Of a stretch of 64,000 nt of DNA, positions 17,471 through 25,987 are shown in pieces. Positions within the stretch are counted from its first letter, which is position 1, and each line of letters starts with the position of its first letter. The stretch is from Amycolatopsis sp. NBC_01480 (GTDB lineage: Bacteria > Actinomycetota > Actinomycetes > Mycobacteriales > Pseudonocardiaceae). The stretch lies in assembly GCF_036227205.1 (NCBI RefSeq), contig NZ_CP109442.1, positions 4,092,001 to 4,156,000 of the forward strand, given 5' to 3'. Under the pieces are notes generated by a model. It was given only the letters and a program-made list of their open reading frames with translations. It was not told the origin of the DNA and did no database searches. The position numbers and the translations under genes were made by a program.

Positions 17471-17883
17471 CCACTTCCTGCTTTGGTCTTCGCGGGTCCG
17501 TCTATCCGGCGGCAGTCGTTCCTGCTGCTGTTCCTGCCTCCGCCACCGTGGTTCCTGTTGCTGTCGTTCCCGCTGTCGCCACCGCCGCTGTGCCTTCCGC
17601 CGCCGCGGTTTCTGCCACCGGCACCGTTCCTGCCGCCGCCGTTCTTGCGACCGACACCGTTCCTACTGCCGCTTACTTTGCTGCCGCCGCTGCTGTTCCT
17701 GCTGCCGCTGTTCCCGTTCCCGCCGCCACCGCCGTTGCTGCCATCACCGCTGCCACTGTCGTCGCCGGGCTTCGCGGTACCCGGGTGACTGCTCACCACG
17801 TCGGCCCGCGCTCCGTCTGTCCCGGCACTGCCCGGACCGCGTCCGTCCACAGTGCACACTCCCGTGGGGCGGTCACCCCATGA
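17467..17883 (+). CDS. Low-complexity repeat ORF coupled between imuA' and imuB
   Basis: 138 codons. The ATG overlaps the imuA' stop (ATGA) and its TGA overlaps the imuB ATG (ATGA), so translation could run through all three genes. Residues 13-105 are almost only Ala, Val and Pro in a short repeat (VPAAVVPA, AAAVSATGTVPAA), from degenerate ccgctgttcctgccgcc-like DNA units. The tail (VTAHHVGPRSVCPGTARTA) is ordinary. Other frames are also open, so the repeat DNA itself may be the primary feature. No family recognised; it may be a repeat-inflated spacer with preserved coupling rather than a working protein. Confidence 0.45.
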   Translation: MTTSCFGLRGSVYPAAVVPAAVPASATVVPVAVVPAVATAAVPSAAAVSATGTVPAAAVLATDTVPTAAYFAAAAAVPAAAVPVPAATAVAAITAATVVAGLRGTRVTAHHVGPRSVCPGTARTASVHSAHSRGAVTP

Positions 17884-19574
17884 GCGTCCTGCCCACCCGC
17901 CTGCTGGTCCTCTGGTGTCCGGACTGGCCGGCCGTCGCGGCGGTGGCGGCGGGTGGGGTGGCCGTCACTAGGCCTGCCGCGGTGTTTCTGGCGAACCGGG
18001 TCGTGGCGTGTACGGCAGTGGCGCGGGTCCGGGGGGTTCGCCGGGGGATGCGGCGGCGGGAGGCGGAGGCCCGGTGCCCCGAGCTGGCCGTGTTCGGGGC
18101 GGATGAGGGGCGGGACGCGCGGCTGTTCGAGGCCGTCGCGAGGGCGGTGGAGGAACTGGTCGTCGGGCTGGAGGTGGTGCGGCCCGGGCTGATCGCGGTG
18201 CCCGTGTCCGGGGCGGCGGGCTACTTCGGCGGCGAGATCCGGCTCGCCGAGAAGCTGCTGGACCAGGTCGCCGCCGCGGCCGGGGTCGAGTGTCAGGTCG
18301 GGGTCGCGGAGGGGCTGTTCGCGGCGACCATCGCGGCCCGGCACGGGGAGTTCGTCGAGCATGGGGAGGCGGCCGCGTTCCTCGCGCCGCTGCCGGTCGC
18401 CGAACTCGACCAGCCGGGCAGCGAACGCGCGGAACTCGTCGGCCTGCTCACCCGGCTCGGGCTGCACACGCTCGGTGCCTTCGCCGCGCTCACCGAACGC
18501 GACGTGCTGGCCCGCTTCGGATTCGAAGGCGTCCTGGCGCACCGGCTCGCCCGCGGCCTGTCGGAGCGGCCGCCGTTGCGGCGCCGTCCTCCGCCGGAGT
18601 TGTCGCTGACGGAATCGTTCGACCCGGTGCTGGAACGGGTCGACGTCGCCGCGTTCGTGGCCCAGAGCGCCGGCGCCCGGTTCCACGCGGGCCTCGCCGA
18701 GCGGGGGCTGGCCTGCACGCGGCTCGGCATCTACGCCACCACCGAATCCGGCGAGCAGCTCGGCCGCGTCTGGCGTTGCGCGGAACCCCTGACGCCGCAA
18801 GGGGTTTCCGACCGTGTGCGCTGGCAGTTCGAGGGCTGGCTGCGGGCCGCGCCCGGTGCCCGGCCCACCTCGGGAGTCGCCCGGCTGACGCTGGAACCGC
18901 AGGAGACGGTCGAGGGCCGGTCCCTGCAACTCGGCCTCTGGCGCGGTGGCAACCCGGCCGCGGGCCCCGACGAGGACGAGGAACTCACAGCGGAACGCGC
19001 CGGCCGAGCCTTCGTCCGGGTCCAGGGCCTGCTCGGGCCGGAGGGGGTCGTCACGCCGCTCCTCGACGGCGGACGAGACCCCGCGGGCCGCGTCCGCCTC
19101 GTGCCCTGGGGAGACGCCCGTGACCCGGTTTCGCCCCCGGACTCGCCGGTGCTCGCCCTACCAGCACCGTCCCGCGAAGGCTGGAGTCACGACAACGGCC
19201 CCACCGCCTGGGGCGAAGCCCTCGGCGCGACCTGGCCGGGACGGCTGCCGGCGCCCTCCCCGGCGACGGTGCTCGTCCGGCCACTGCCCGCCGAGGTCGT
19301 CGACGCCGAAGGACGGCTCGTGGGCCTCACCGCCCACCGTCGCCTGACCTCGCCCCCGAGCCGCCTCAGCATCCTCGGCGAGCCGTCGAGGGAGGTGCTC
19401 GACTGGTCCCGGGTCTGGCCGATGACCAGGGTGGCCAACCGCGCGCCTGGCCCCCCGCGCGCCCGGGTGCAGATGCTGATCGCCGGCGCGCCGGACGAGC
19501 CGCCCGAGGCCGTCCTGCTCCTGTGCGCGGGCCTGGAAAATCCACAGTGGACAGTAGAGGGAGTGTACGACTAG
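17880..19574 (+). CDS. imuB: ImuB, inactive Y-family polymerase-like mutasome hub
   Basis: 564 residues. A Y-family polymerase fold covers about residues 5-340: VLWCPDWPAVAA replaces the first acidic motif and VRPGLIAVPVSGAAGYFGG the second, so the metal-binding Asp/Glu residues are missing, as in known ImuB proteins. QLGLWRG at 350-356 matches the beta-clamp motif of mycobacterial ImuB (QLPLWG at 352). The C-terminal 200 residues are the partner-binding region for ImuA' and DnaE2. The ATG overlaps the preceding stop; the next ORF starts directly after its TAG. Confidence 0.93.
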   Translation: MSVLPTRLLVLWCPDWPAVAAVAAGGVAVTRPAAVFLANRVVACTAVARVRGVRRGMRRREAEARCPELAVFGADEGRDARLFEAVARAVEELVVGLEVVRPGLIAVPVSGAAGYFGGEIRLAEKLLDQVAAAAGVECQVGVAEGLFAATIAARHGEFVEHGEAAAFLAPLPVAELDQPGSERAELVGLLTRLGLHTLGAFAALTERDVLARFGFEGVLAHRLARGLSERPPLRRRPPPELSLTESFDPVLERVDVAAFVAQSAGARFHAGLAERGLACTRLGIYATTESGEQLGRVWRCAEPLTPQGVSDRVRWQFEGWLRAAPGARPTSGVARLTLEPQETVEGRSLQLGLWRGGNPAAGPDEDEELTAERAGRAFVRVQGLLGPEGVVTPLLDGGRDPAGRVRLVPWGDARDPVSPPDSPVLALPAPSREGWSHDNGPTAWGEALGATWPGRLPAPSPATVLVRPLPAEVVDAEGRLVGLTAHRRLTSPPSRLSILGEPSREVLDWSRVWPMTRVANRAPGPPRARVQMLIAGAPDEPPEAVLLLCAGLENPQWTVEGVYD

Positions 19575-20048
19575 GTGAACGACGACTACGTGCGCCAGGT
19601 ACTGGCCTGGCTGCGCTCCGCACTCCGCCCGGAGACCCTGGACTCGGCCTGGTCCGGCCACACCCGGCTGCCCGCGATCCCGCCCCAAGCCGAGATCCCG
19701 GACGGCGCCGATGCTCGCCCGCCCGCGATCCCGCCACGGGAGGCAGGCCTGAGTGATGCCGGTGCGCCCCTGCCCGCGACCTCGGCGCAGGAGGTAGGCC
19801 TAGGCGACGCCAGTGCGCGCCCGCTCGCGATCCCGCCGCAGCGGGCCAGGCTGGGCGGGGTAGGTGCACCCCTGCCTGAGACAGGTCTGGCCGATGCCGG
19901 TGCGCGCCTGCGCGCAATCCCGCTGCAGAGGGCAGCTCTCCGCGACACCGGCACACCTCTGCCCGCAATCCCGCCCCAGCGGCCAAGCGCAACCGGCCCC
20001 GCCGCCGACGTTCTAGTCCCCGCGCCCCGCCCCTCGTCGGAGAGATAG
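19575..20048 (+). CDS. Low-complexity 17-residue-repeat ORF between imuB and dnaE2
   Basis: 157 codons, GTG directly abutting the imuB stop (TAG-GTG), stop 9 bp before dnaE2. The first 17 residues (NDDYVRQVLAWLRSALR) look like a real amphipathic N-terminus. From about residue 45 come 17-residue units with a LPAIPPQ core and a DAGA/DTGT boundary, equal to a 51-bp DNA period, with one shortened 12-residue copy. The tail is PADVLVPAPRP-like. No known domain. It may be a small operon protein whose C-terminus has been replaced by repeat expansion. Confidence 0.5.
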   Translation: MNDDYVRQVLAWLRSALRPETLDSAWSGHTRLPAIPPQAEIPDGADARPPAIPPREAGLSDAGAPLPATSAQEVGLGDASARPLAIPPQRARLGGVGAPLPETGLADAGARLRAIPLQRAALRDTGTPLPAIPPQRPSATGPAADVLVPAPRPSSER

Positions 20049-20057
20049 GCCAGACAG

Positions 20058-23000
20058 ATGGGCTGGAACAATCCGCCGGTTCCGTGGAAGGACCTCGCCC
20101 GGGCCCTCTCCGGGGCCCTGCCGCCCGGGGACCACGGGGACAGTCCGGCCTGGGGGAGGCGTCGCGAGGGGTATCAGCGGCCTGAGCGGGTGGCGCCGCC
20201 GCGGAGTGATCTTGAGGTGGCCAAGGGGCGGGTGCCGTATGCCGAATTGCACTGCCACTCCAACTTCAGCTTCCTCGACGGCGCCAACCATCCCGAGGAG
20301 CTCGTCGAGGAGGCCTCGCGGCTCGGGCTCGACGCGATCGCGCTGACCGACCACGACGGGATGTACGGCGTCGTGCGGTTTGCCGAGGCGGCGAAGGAAT
20401 TGGGCGTCGCGACGGTGTTCGGGACCGAGTTGAGCTTCGGGCTTTCCGGGCCGCAGAACGGGGACGCCGATCCCGAGGGCGCACACCTCCTGCTGCTGGC
20501 CCGCGGTGATCAGGGGTACCGCAGCCTGTGCCGCGCCATCACCGCCGGGCAGATGCGCGGGCACGACGGCCGCGCGGAGCCCGGGCTGCACGCCGAAAAA
20601 GGACGGCCGATCTACCGGCTGCGCGAGGTCGCCGAGGAGGTCGCCGGGCAGTGCGCCGTGCTCACCGGGTGCCGCAAGGGCGCGGTCCGCACGGCGCTGG
20701 TCACCCGTGGGCCCGCCGCGGCGGCCGAGCGGCTGCGGGAACTCGTGGAGCTTTTCGGCCGTGACAACGTGTACGTCGAGCTGACCGACCTCGGCCTGCC
20801 GCTCGACGACACGCACAACAACCTGCTCGCCAAGATGGCCGAGGACTTCGGCCTGCCCACCGTGGCGACCACCGCCGCCCACTACGCCTGGCCGGAGCGG
20901 GGCGCGCTCGCCGACGCGCTCGCGGCCATCCGCGCCCGGCGCGGCATCGAGGAGCTGGAGCCCTGGCTGCCGCCGGATTCCATGGCCTTCCTGCGTTCCG
21001 GCGCGGAAATGGCGGAGATCTTCGAGCGCCACCCCGGCGCCGTCCAGCGGTCCGCGCTGCTCGGCCGCGAGTGCGCCTTCGAGCTGCACCACCTCGAGCC
21101 GAAGCTGCCGCCGTTCGACCTGCCCGACGGGCGCACCGAGGCGGAACACCTGCGCGTGCTCACCATGAAGGGCGCGAAGGAGCACTTCGACGGCAAGGAC
21201 CACGAAGAACGCGCGTACCAGCAGCTCGAGCACGAGCTGAAGATCATCGAGGAGCTGGAGTTCCCCGGCTACTTCCTGATCGTGCACGACATCGTCGAGT
21301 TCTGCCGCGAAGCGAACATCCTTTGCCAGGGCCGGGGATCCGCGGCGAACTCGGCCGTCTGCTACGCGCTCGGCATCACCAAGATCGACCCGGTGCTGTA
21401 CAAGCTGCTCTTCGAACGGTTCCTCGCCCCGGACCGCGACGGCTACCCGGACATCGACCTCGACATCGAGTCCGACCGCCGTGAGGAGGCCATCCAGCAC
21501 GTCTACACGAAGTACGGCCGGCTCAACACCGCGCAGGTCGCCAACGTGATCACCTACCGCGCCCGCTCGGCGATCCGCGACGCCGCCCGCGCGCTCGGCT
21601 ACTCACCCGGCCAGCAGGACGCGTGGGGCAAGCAGATCGACCGCTGGGGTTCCTTGCGCAGCACCGAAAAGGACCACGACCACGACATCCCGGACGACGT
21701 GGTCCAGCTCGCGTTCGCGCTCGAGGACTTCCCGCGGCACCTGGGCATCCACTCCGGCGGCATGGTGATCTGCCAGGAGCCGGTGAGCCAGATCTGCCCG
21801 GTCGAGTGGGCCCGGATGCCCGGCCGCAGCGTGGTGCAGTGGGAGAAGGAGGACTGCGCCTCGGCCGGGCTGGTCAAGTTCGACCTGCTGGGCCTGGGCA
21901 TGCTCTCGGCGCTGCACTACATGCTCGACCTGGTCTTCGAGCACAAGGGCGTGCGCGTCGACCTCGCCGACCTGGACCTGAAGGACCAGAAAATCTACGA
22001 CATGCTCTGCCGCGCCGACGCGATCGGCGTGTTCCAGGTGGAGAGCCGCGCGCAGCTGGCCACGCTGCCCCGGCTGCAGCCGCGGGAGTTCTACGACCTC
22101 GCGGTGGAGGTCGCGCTCATCCGCCCCGGCCCGATCCAGGGCGGCTCGGTGCACCCGTACATCCGCCGTGCGCAGGGCCGCGAAGAGTGGGACTACGACC
22201 ATCCACTGCTGGAAAACGCGCTGAGCAAGACCAAGGGCGTCCCGCTGTTCCAGGAGCAGATGATGCAGATCGCCCTGGACGTCGGGGGTTTCACCGCCGC
22301 GGAGGCCGACCAGCTGCGCCACGCGATGGGCTCCAAGCGGTCGGTGCGGAAGATGGAACGGCTGCGGCAGCGGTTCCTCGACGGCGCCGTGGCCAACGGC
22401 GTCGGGCTGGAGCTGGCGGAGCAGATCTTCCTGAAGCTCAAGGCGTTCGCGAACTTCGGCTTCCCGGAGAGCCACGCGCTGAGCTTCGCGCACATCGTGT
22501 TCTCCAGCGCGTACTTCAAGTACTACCACCCGGACGCCTTCTGCGCGGGCCTGCTGCGCGCGCAGCCGATGGGCTTCTACTCACCGCAATCGCTGGTGGC
22601 CGACGCCCGACGGCACGGGGTCACCGTGCTCGGCCCGGACATCAACCTCAGCCTGCCGCACGCCACGCTGGAACCCTTGCCGGACAACGGGGAGCTGCGG
22701 GCCGTGCGCAACGGGATCGGTACCGTCCGCTCGGTCGGCACCACGGTCGCCGAGCAGATCGTGGCCGAGCGCGAGCAGCACGGGCCGTACGCGAGCATGT
22801 CCGACCTCGCCCGCCGGGTGCGGCTCACCACGCCGCAGCTGGAGGCGCTCGCCACGGCGGGCGCGTTCGCCTGTTTCGGCCCCGACCGCCGCCAGGCGCT
22901 GTGGTCGGCGGGCGCGGCGGCCCAGGACCGGCCGGAGAAGCTGCCCGGCACGGGCACCGGGGTCGACGCGCCGACGCTGCCGGGCATGGACGAGCTGGAC

Positions 23001-23399
23001 GTCGCCGCCGCGGACGTCTGGGCCACCGGCCTGTCCCCGGACAGCTTCCCGACGCAGTTCGTCCGCGACCGCCTCGACGCGCTCGGCGTGGTCACCGCGG
23101 ACCGGCTGCTGGGGCTGGAAGACGGCGAACGCGTGCTCGTCGGCGGCGCCGTCACGCACCGCCAACGCCCGGCCACCGCCGGCGGCGTCACCTTCATCAA
23201 CCTCGAGGACGAGACGGGCATGGTCAACGTCATCTGCACACTCGGCCTGTGGCAACGCTTCCACCGTGTCGCGCGCTCCAGCGCGGCGCTGCTGGTCCAC
23301 GGTGTGCTCGAAAAGGCGGACGGGGTGGCGAGCGTCCGGGCCCTCAAACTCGAGCCGCTGCCCCTGCGCATCACGGCGAAGTCCCGTGACTTCCGCTGA
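20058..23399 (+). CDS. dnaE2: Error-prone DNA polymerase III alpha subunit DnaE2
   Basis: 1113 residues, usual for DnaE2. It is the catalytic polymerase of SOS mutagenesis, with ImuA' and ImuB as accessory factors. An N-terminal PHP domain (YAELHCHSNFSFLDGANHP, ALTDHDGMYG) is followed by the C-family palm with the catalytic Asp triad in YPDIDLDIES, the fingers, an HhH region, and a C-terminal OB fold (ERVLVGGAVTHRQRP, VTFINLEDETGMVNVI). The short N-terminal tail MGWNNPPVPWKDL is typical of DnaE2 rather than replicative DnaE1. It is last in the LexA-boxed operon. Confidence 0.96.
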   Translation: MGWNNPPVPWKDLARALSGALPPGDHGDSPAWGRRREGYQRPERVAPPRSDLEVAKGRVPYAELHCHSNFSFLDGANHPEELVEEASRLGLDAIALTDHDGMYGVVRFAEAAKELGVATVFGTELSFGLSGPQNGDADPEGAHLLLLARGDQGYRSLCRAITAGQMRGHDGRAEPGLHAEKGRPIYRLREVAEEVAGQCAVLTGCRKGAVRTALVTRGPAAAAERLRELVELFGRDNVYVELTDLGLPLDDTHNNLLAKMAEDFGLPTVATTAAHYAWPERGALADALAAIRARRGIEELEPWLPPDSMAFLRSGAEMAEIFERHPGAVQRSALLGRECAFELHHLEPKLPPFDLPDGRTEAEHLRVLTMKGAKEHFDGKDHEERAYQQLEHELKIIEELEFPGYFLIVHDIVEFCREANILCQGRGSAANSAVCYALGITKIDPVLYKLLFERFLAPDRDGYPDIDLDIESDRREEAIQHVYTKYGRLNTAQVANVITYRARSAIRDAARALGYSPGQQDAWGKQIDRWGSLRSTEKDHDHDIPDDVVQLAFALEDFPRHLGIHSGGMVICQEPVSQICPVEWARMPGRSVVQWEKEDCASAGLVKFDLLGLGMLSALHYMLDLVFEHKGVRVDLADLDLKDQKIYDMLCRADAIGVFQVESRAQLATLPRLQPREFYDLAVEVALIRPGPIQGGSVHPYIRRAQGREEWDYDHPLLENALSKTKGVPLFQEQMMQIALDVGGFTAAEADQLRHAMGSKRSVRKMERLRQRFLDGAVANGVGLELAEQIFLKLKAFANFGFPESHALSFAHIVFSSAYFKYYHPDAFCAGLLRAQPMGFYSPQSLVADARRHGVTVLGPDINLSLPHATLEPLPDNGELRAVRNGIGTVRSVGTTVAEQIVAEREQHGPYASMSDLARRVRLTTPQLEALATAGAFACFGPDRRQALWSAGAAAQDRPEKLPGTGTGVDAPTLPGMDELDVAAADVWATGLSPDSFPTQFVRDRLDALGVVTADRLLGLEDGERVLVGGAVTHRQRPATAGGVTFINLEDETGMVNVICTLGLWQRFHRVARSSAALLVHGVLEKADGVASVRALKLEPLPLRITAKSRDFR

Positions 23400-23419
23400 G
23401 CGCAGGGCCGCCGCGGCGC

Positions 23420-24004
23420 TCAGATCGGCTGGGGCGGCGCCTGCAGACCGGAGAACACGGCGGCGATCAGGCGTCGTCCCTGGGCCAGGCCTTCGTTGTT
23501 GTCCGCCACCCGCCACAGGAAGCTCATCAGCATGATGATGTCCGCGGGCTCGTGCCCGGCGGCGATGGTCCCCTCGGCCACACAGGCGTCGACCAGCTTG
23601 GCCACCGCCGCGGTGGTCGGCGCCCAGGAAGCGCTGATCACGTCCTGAGCCGCGGCGCTGTGCAATGCGTCGCCGAGCCCGTGCTTGATGCGGATGTAGG
23701 CCGAAAGGGTCTCGAACCATTCGACGAACGCGGCCTTGGCCGACGAGTGGCTCGCCAGCACCTGGTCGGCGGTGGTGGTCAGCCGTTCGATGTCGTGCTG
23801 GTAGGCCGCGAGGATCAGGTCCTCCCGGGTGGGGAAGTGGCGGTACAGCGTCCCGGCGCCGACGCCCGCCCGCTTGGCGACCTCGCTCAACGGCACCAGC
23901 GGGTTGTCCGCGAACAGCTCGTGGGCGGCCTCGATGATCGCGACACGGTTGCGCGCGGCGGCCTTGCGCTGGGTGCCGTAGGTGCTCGGCGTCTGGTCGG
24001 TCAT
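23420..24004 (-). CDS. TetR-family repressor
   Basis: 194 residues from ATG 24004 (a GTG one codon earlier is also open). HTH is RNRVAIIEAAHELFADNPL through LSEVAKRAGVGAGTLYRHFPTREDLILAAY, followed by an all-helical ligand domain with VVDACVAEGTI-like and FLWRVADNNEGLAQGRRLIAAVF segments. It is divergent from the aldo/keto reductase across an 99-bp gap that holds a clear palindrome, so it very likely represses that gene. Downstream it converges with dnaE2, with only 20 bp between. Confidence 0.92.
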   Translation of the reverse strand: MTDQTPSTYGTQRKAAARNRVAIIEAAHELFADNPLVPLSEVAKRAGVGAGTLYRHFPTREDLILAAYQHDIERLTTTADQVLASHSSAKAAFVEWFETLSAYIRIKHGLGDALHSAAAQDVISASWAPTTAAVAKLVDACVAEGTIAAGHEPADIIMLMSFLWRVADNNEGLAQGRRLIAAVFSGLQAPPQPI

Positions 24005-24030
24005 CACCCGATGATGCCCTCCCGTTGACT

Positions 24031-24079
24031 CGCGGACAATCCTCCGCTAGTTTCGGACTTGCGGAGAATCCTCCGCAAG
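24031..24079. promoter_or_regulatory. TetR operator upstream of the aldo/keto reductase
   Basis: CTTGCGGAG-AATC-CTCCGCAAG (24058-24079) has perfect 9-bp arms. A second, weaker copy (cgcggacaatcctccgctag) is at 24031-24050, 26 bp away. They lie between the divergent TetR and reductase genes. Confidence 0.75.
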
Positions 24080-24103
24080 TTCCCTTCGGCAGGAGGCGCA
24101 CCC

Positions 24104-25183
24104 ATGCGCTACGTGAAACTCGGCGCCACCGGTCTGGACGTCTCGCCCATCGCCATCGGCGCGATGACCTACGGCGAGCCCGCCCGCGGCCACCCCGTCT
24201 GGTCGCTGGGTGAAGAAGACGCCCGCCCGCTGATCAAGCACGCCCTGGACGCGGGCATCAACTTCTTCGACACCGCCAACATGTATTCGAACGGGTCCAG
24301 CGAGGAGATCCTCGGCCGCGCGCTGCGTGACTTCGCGGACCGGGACGACGTGGTGATCGCGACCAAGCTCCGGCATCCCATGCGCCCCGGTCCGAACGGG
24401 AAAGGCTTGTCGCGCAAGGCGATCATGACCGAGATCGACCACTCGCTGCGGCGCCTGGGCACCGACTACGTCGACCTCTACCAGGTGCACCGCAACGACC
24501 ACGCGACCCCGCTGGAGGAGACCCTCGAGGCGCTGCACGACCTGGTCAAGGCCGGCAAGGTCCGCTACCTCGGCGCGTCGTCCATGCCCGCCTGGGAGTT
24601 CGCCAAGGCCCTGCACCTGCAGCAGCGCCACGGCTGGGCCCGGTTCGTGTCGATGCAGGACCACTACAACCTGCTGGCCCGCGAGGAAGAACGCGAGATG
24701 ATCCCGCTCTGCCTGGACGAGGGTGTCGGCACCATCATCTGGAGCCCGCTCGCCCGCGGCCGGCTGGCCCGGGCCTGGGACGACGCCAAGTCCACCGCCC
24801 GCTCCGGCACCGACGGCGCGTACGCCGACGCGCTCTATTCGCCCGAGCAGGAGACGTCCAACCACGCCATCATCGACGCGGTCGGCCAGGTCTCGGCCGC
24901 CCACGGGGTAAGCCGCGCGTCCGTCGCTCTGGCTTGGCTGCGTCGTCAACCGGTCGTCACGGCGCCGCTGGTCGGCTCCGGTTCCATCGCGCAGATCGAC
25001 GACGCGATCGCTTCGCTGGACGTCGAACTCACCGACGAGGACGTCCGCTCCCTCACCGCGCCCTACACCCCGCGCTACGACTGGCAGGGCGTCTCCGACG
25101 AGGAGACCATGAACGCGATCCGCGCCCGTATCCCGGGAATGGCGCTACCCGACCGCAAAACCGAGCGCGAGGCCACGACATGA
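24104..25183 (+). CDS. Aldo/keto reductase
   Basis: 359 residues, NADPH-dependent (alpha/beta)8 oxidoreductase of the YghZ/Kv-beta-like group. Start ATG 24104 has AGGAGG seven bases upstream. The catalytic tetrad is visible: Asp in FFDTANMYS, Tyr in the same loop, Lys in VIATKLRHP and His in YQVHRND. The NADP-binding tail is VTAPLVGSGSIAQIDDA. The substrate is unknown. Its stop overlaps the start of a collapsed SDR gene (ATGA), suggesting the two were once an operon under the divergent TetR. Confidence 0.92.
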   Translation: MRYVKLGATGLDVSPIAIGAMTYGEPARGHPVWSLGEEDARPLIKHALDAGINFFDTANMYSNGSSEEILGRALRDFADRDDVVIATKLRHPMRPGPNGKGLSRKAIMTEIDHSLRRLGTDYVDLYQVHRNDHATPLEETLEALHDLVKAGKVRYLGASSMPAWEFAKALHLQQRHGWARFVSMQDHYNLLAREEEREMIPLCLDEGVGTIIWSPLARGRLARAWDDAKSTARSGTDGAYADALYSPEQETSNHAIIDAVGQVSAAHGVSRASVALAWLRRQPVVTAPLVGSGSIAQIDDAIASLDVELTDEDVRSLTAPYTPRYDWQGVSDEETMNAIRARIPGMALPDRKTEREATT

Positions 25184-25329
25184 CCCGGGTGCTGGTCACC
25201 GGCCTCCTCGGCCGCCGCAGCCGGCACACGACCGAGAAGGCGCAGCGCATCCTCGGCTGGACGTCGCGGCCCGCCGGACGGACCGCCGTCGAATGCGCCG
25301 AAAGTCTCATCGGGCACGGGCCCGCCTGA
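25180..25329 (+). pseudogene. NAD-dependent epimerase/SDR with internal deletion
   Basis: A 49-codon ORF joins the first residues of an extended SDR (MTRVLVTG) directly to the C-terminal end (TTEKAQRILGWTSRPA, ending TAVECAESLIGHG). Family members are around 280-300 residues, so about 240 codons, including most of the Rossmann fold and the YxxxK site, are gone while the frame is kept. It is coupled to the aldo/keto reductase by ATGA. I regard it as non-functional. Confidence 0.7.
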
Positions 25330-25351
25330 GCGGCTGTGACATCCTGTCGGG

Positions 25352-25939
25352 GTGATCGAGACGGGTGAGGACTACCACGAGGCCGTGCTTTCCGGGCAGT
25401 GGTGGGAAAAACGCCAGTTCGTCGGCTGCGACTTCGCCGAGGCGGACCTGCGGGACCTGCGCACCCGGGGCTGTACGTTCGACGACTGCGACTTCACGAG
25501 GGCCGACCTCGCGGGCTCGCGGCACGACGCGTCGGCGTTCCGTTCGTGCAAGTTCGACCGGACGGTGCTGGCCGAGAGCCGGTGGTCGTCGTGCTCGCTG
25601 CTCGGATCGTCCTTTATGGACTGCCGGTTCCAGGGCATCGCGCTGACGGAGTGCGACCTTTCGCTCGCGTCGCTGGCCCGGGGACGGCTGCGCAAGCTCG
25701 ACCTGTCCGGGCTGCGGCTGCGCGAGGCCAACCTGACCGAGGCCGACCTCACCGACACGGACCTGCGCGGCAGCGACCTGAGCGGCGCCCGGCTCCTCGC
25801 GGCCAAGCTGCCCGGCGCCGACCTCCGCGGCGCGGTGCTCGACGCGAACGCGTTGGTGCAGGCCGATTTACGCGGCGCGTACATCGACCCGGACACGGCC
25901 ATCGCCTTCGCCGCCGCGCACGGACTCGTTGTCAAATAA
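25352..25939 (+). CDS. Pentapeptide-repeat protein
   Basis: 195 residues, GTG start. Nearly the whole chain is a right-handed quadrilateral beta-helix of A(D/N)LxX repeats: CDFAEADLRD, CDFTRADLAG, CDLSLASLAR, then ANLTEADLTDTDLRGSDLSG and PGADLRGAVLDA. Such proteins (MfpA/Qnr/McbG types) can mimic DNA and bind gyrase, but others have unrelated roles, and nothing here proves fluoroquinolone protection. A WW-containing N-terminal cap (GQWWEKRQFVGC) is McbG-like. It ends at a strong terminator shared with the TNT gene. Confidence 0.9.
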   Translation: MIETGEDYHEAVLSGQWWEKRQFVGCDFAEADLRDLRTRGCTFDDCDFTRADLAGSRHDASAFRSCKFDRTVLAESRWSSCSLLGSSFMDCRFQGIALTECDLSLASLARGRLRKLDLSGLRLREANLTEADLTDTDLRGSDLSGARLLAAKLPGADLRGAVLDANALVQADLRGAYIDPDTAIAFAAAHGLVVK

Positions 25940-25940
25940 G

Positions 25941-25978
25941 CAGTGAAGGCCCCCGGCGGAAACCGGGGGCCTTCACTG
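25941..25978. terminator. Bidirectional terminator, pentapeptide gene / TNT gene
   Basis: Perfect 16-bp arms (cagtgaaggcccccgg and complement) around a cggaaa loop between converging stops. No long T run, as usual here. Confidence 0.82.
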
Positions 25979-25987
25979 TGACGACGG

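Noticed and set aside
25352..25939. Fluoroquinolone-resistance gene (Qnr/MfpA)
   Set aside because: The protein is a pentapeptide-repeat protein, but repeat type and length alone do not show gyrase protection; no specific call made.
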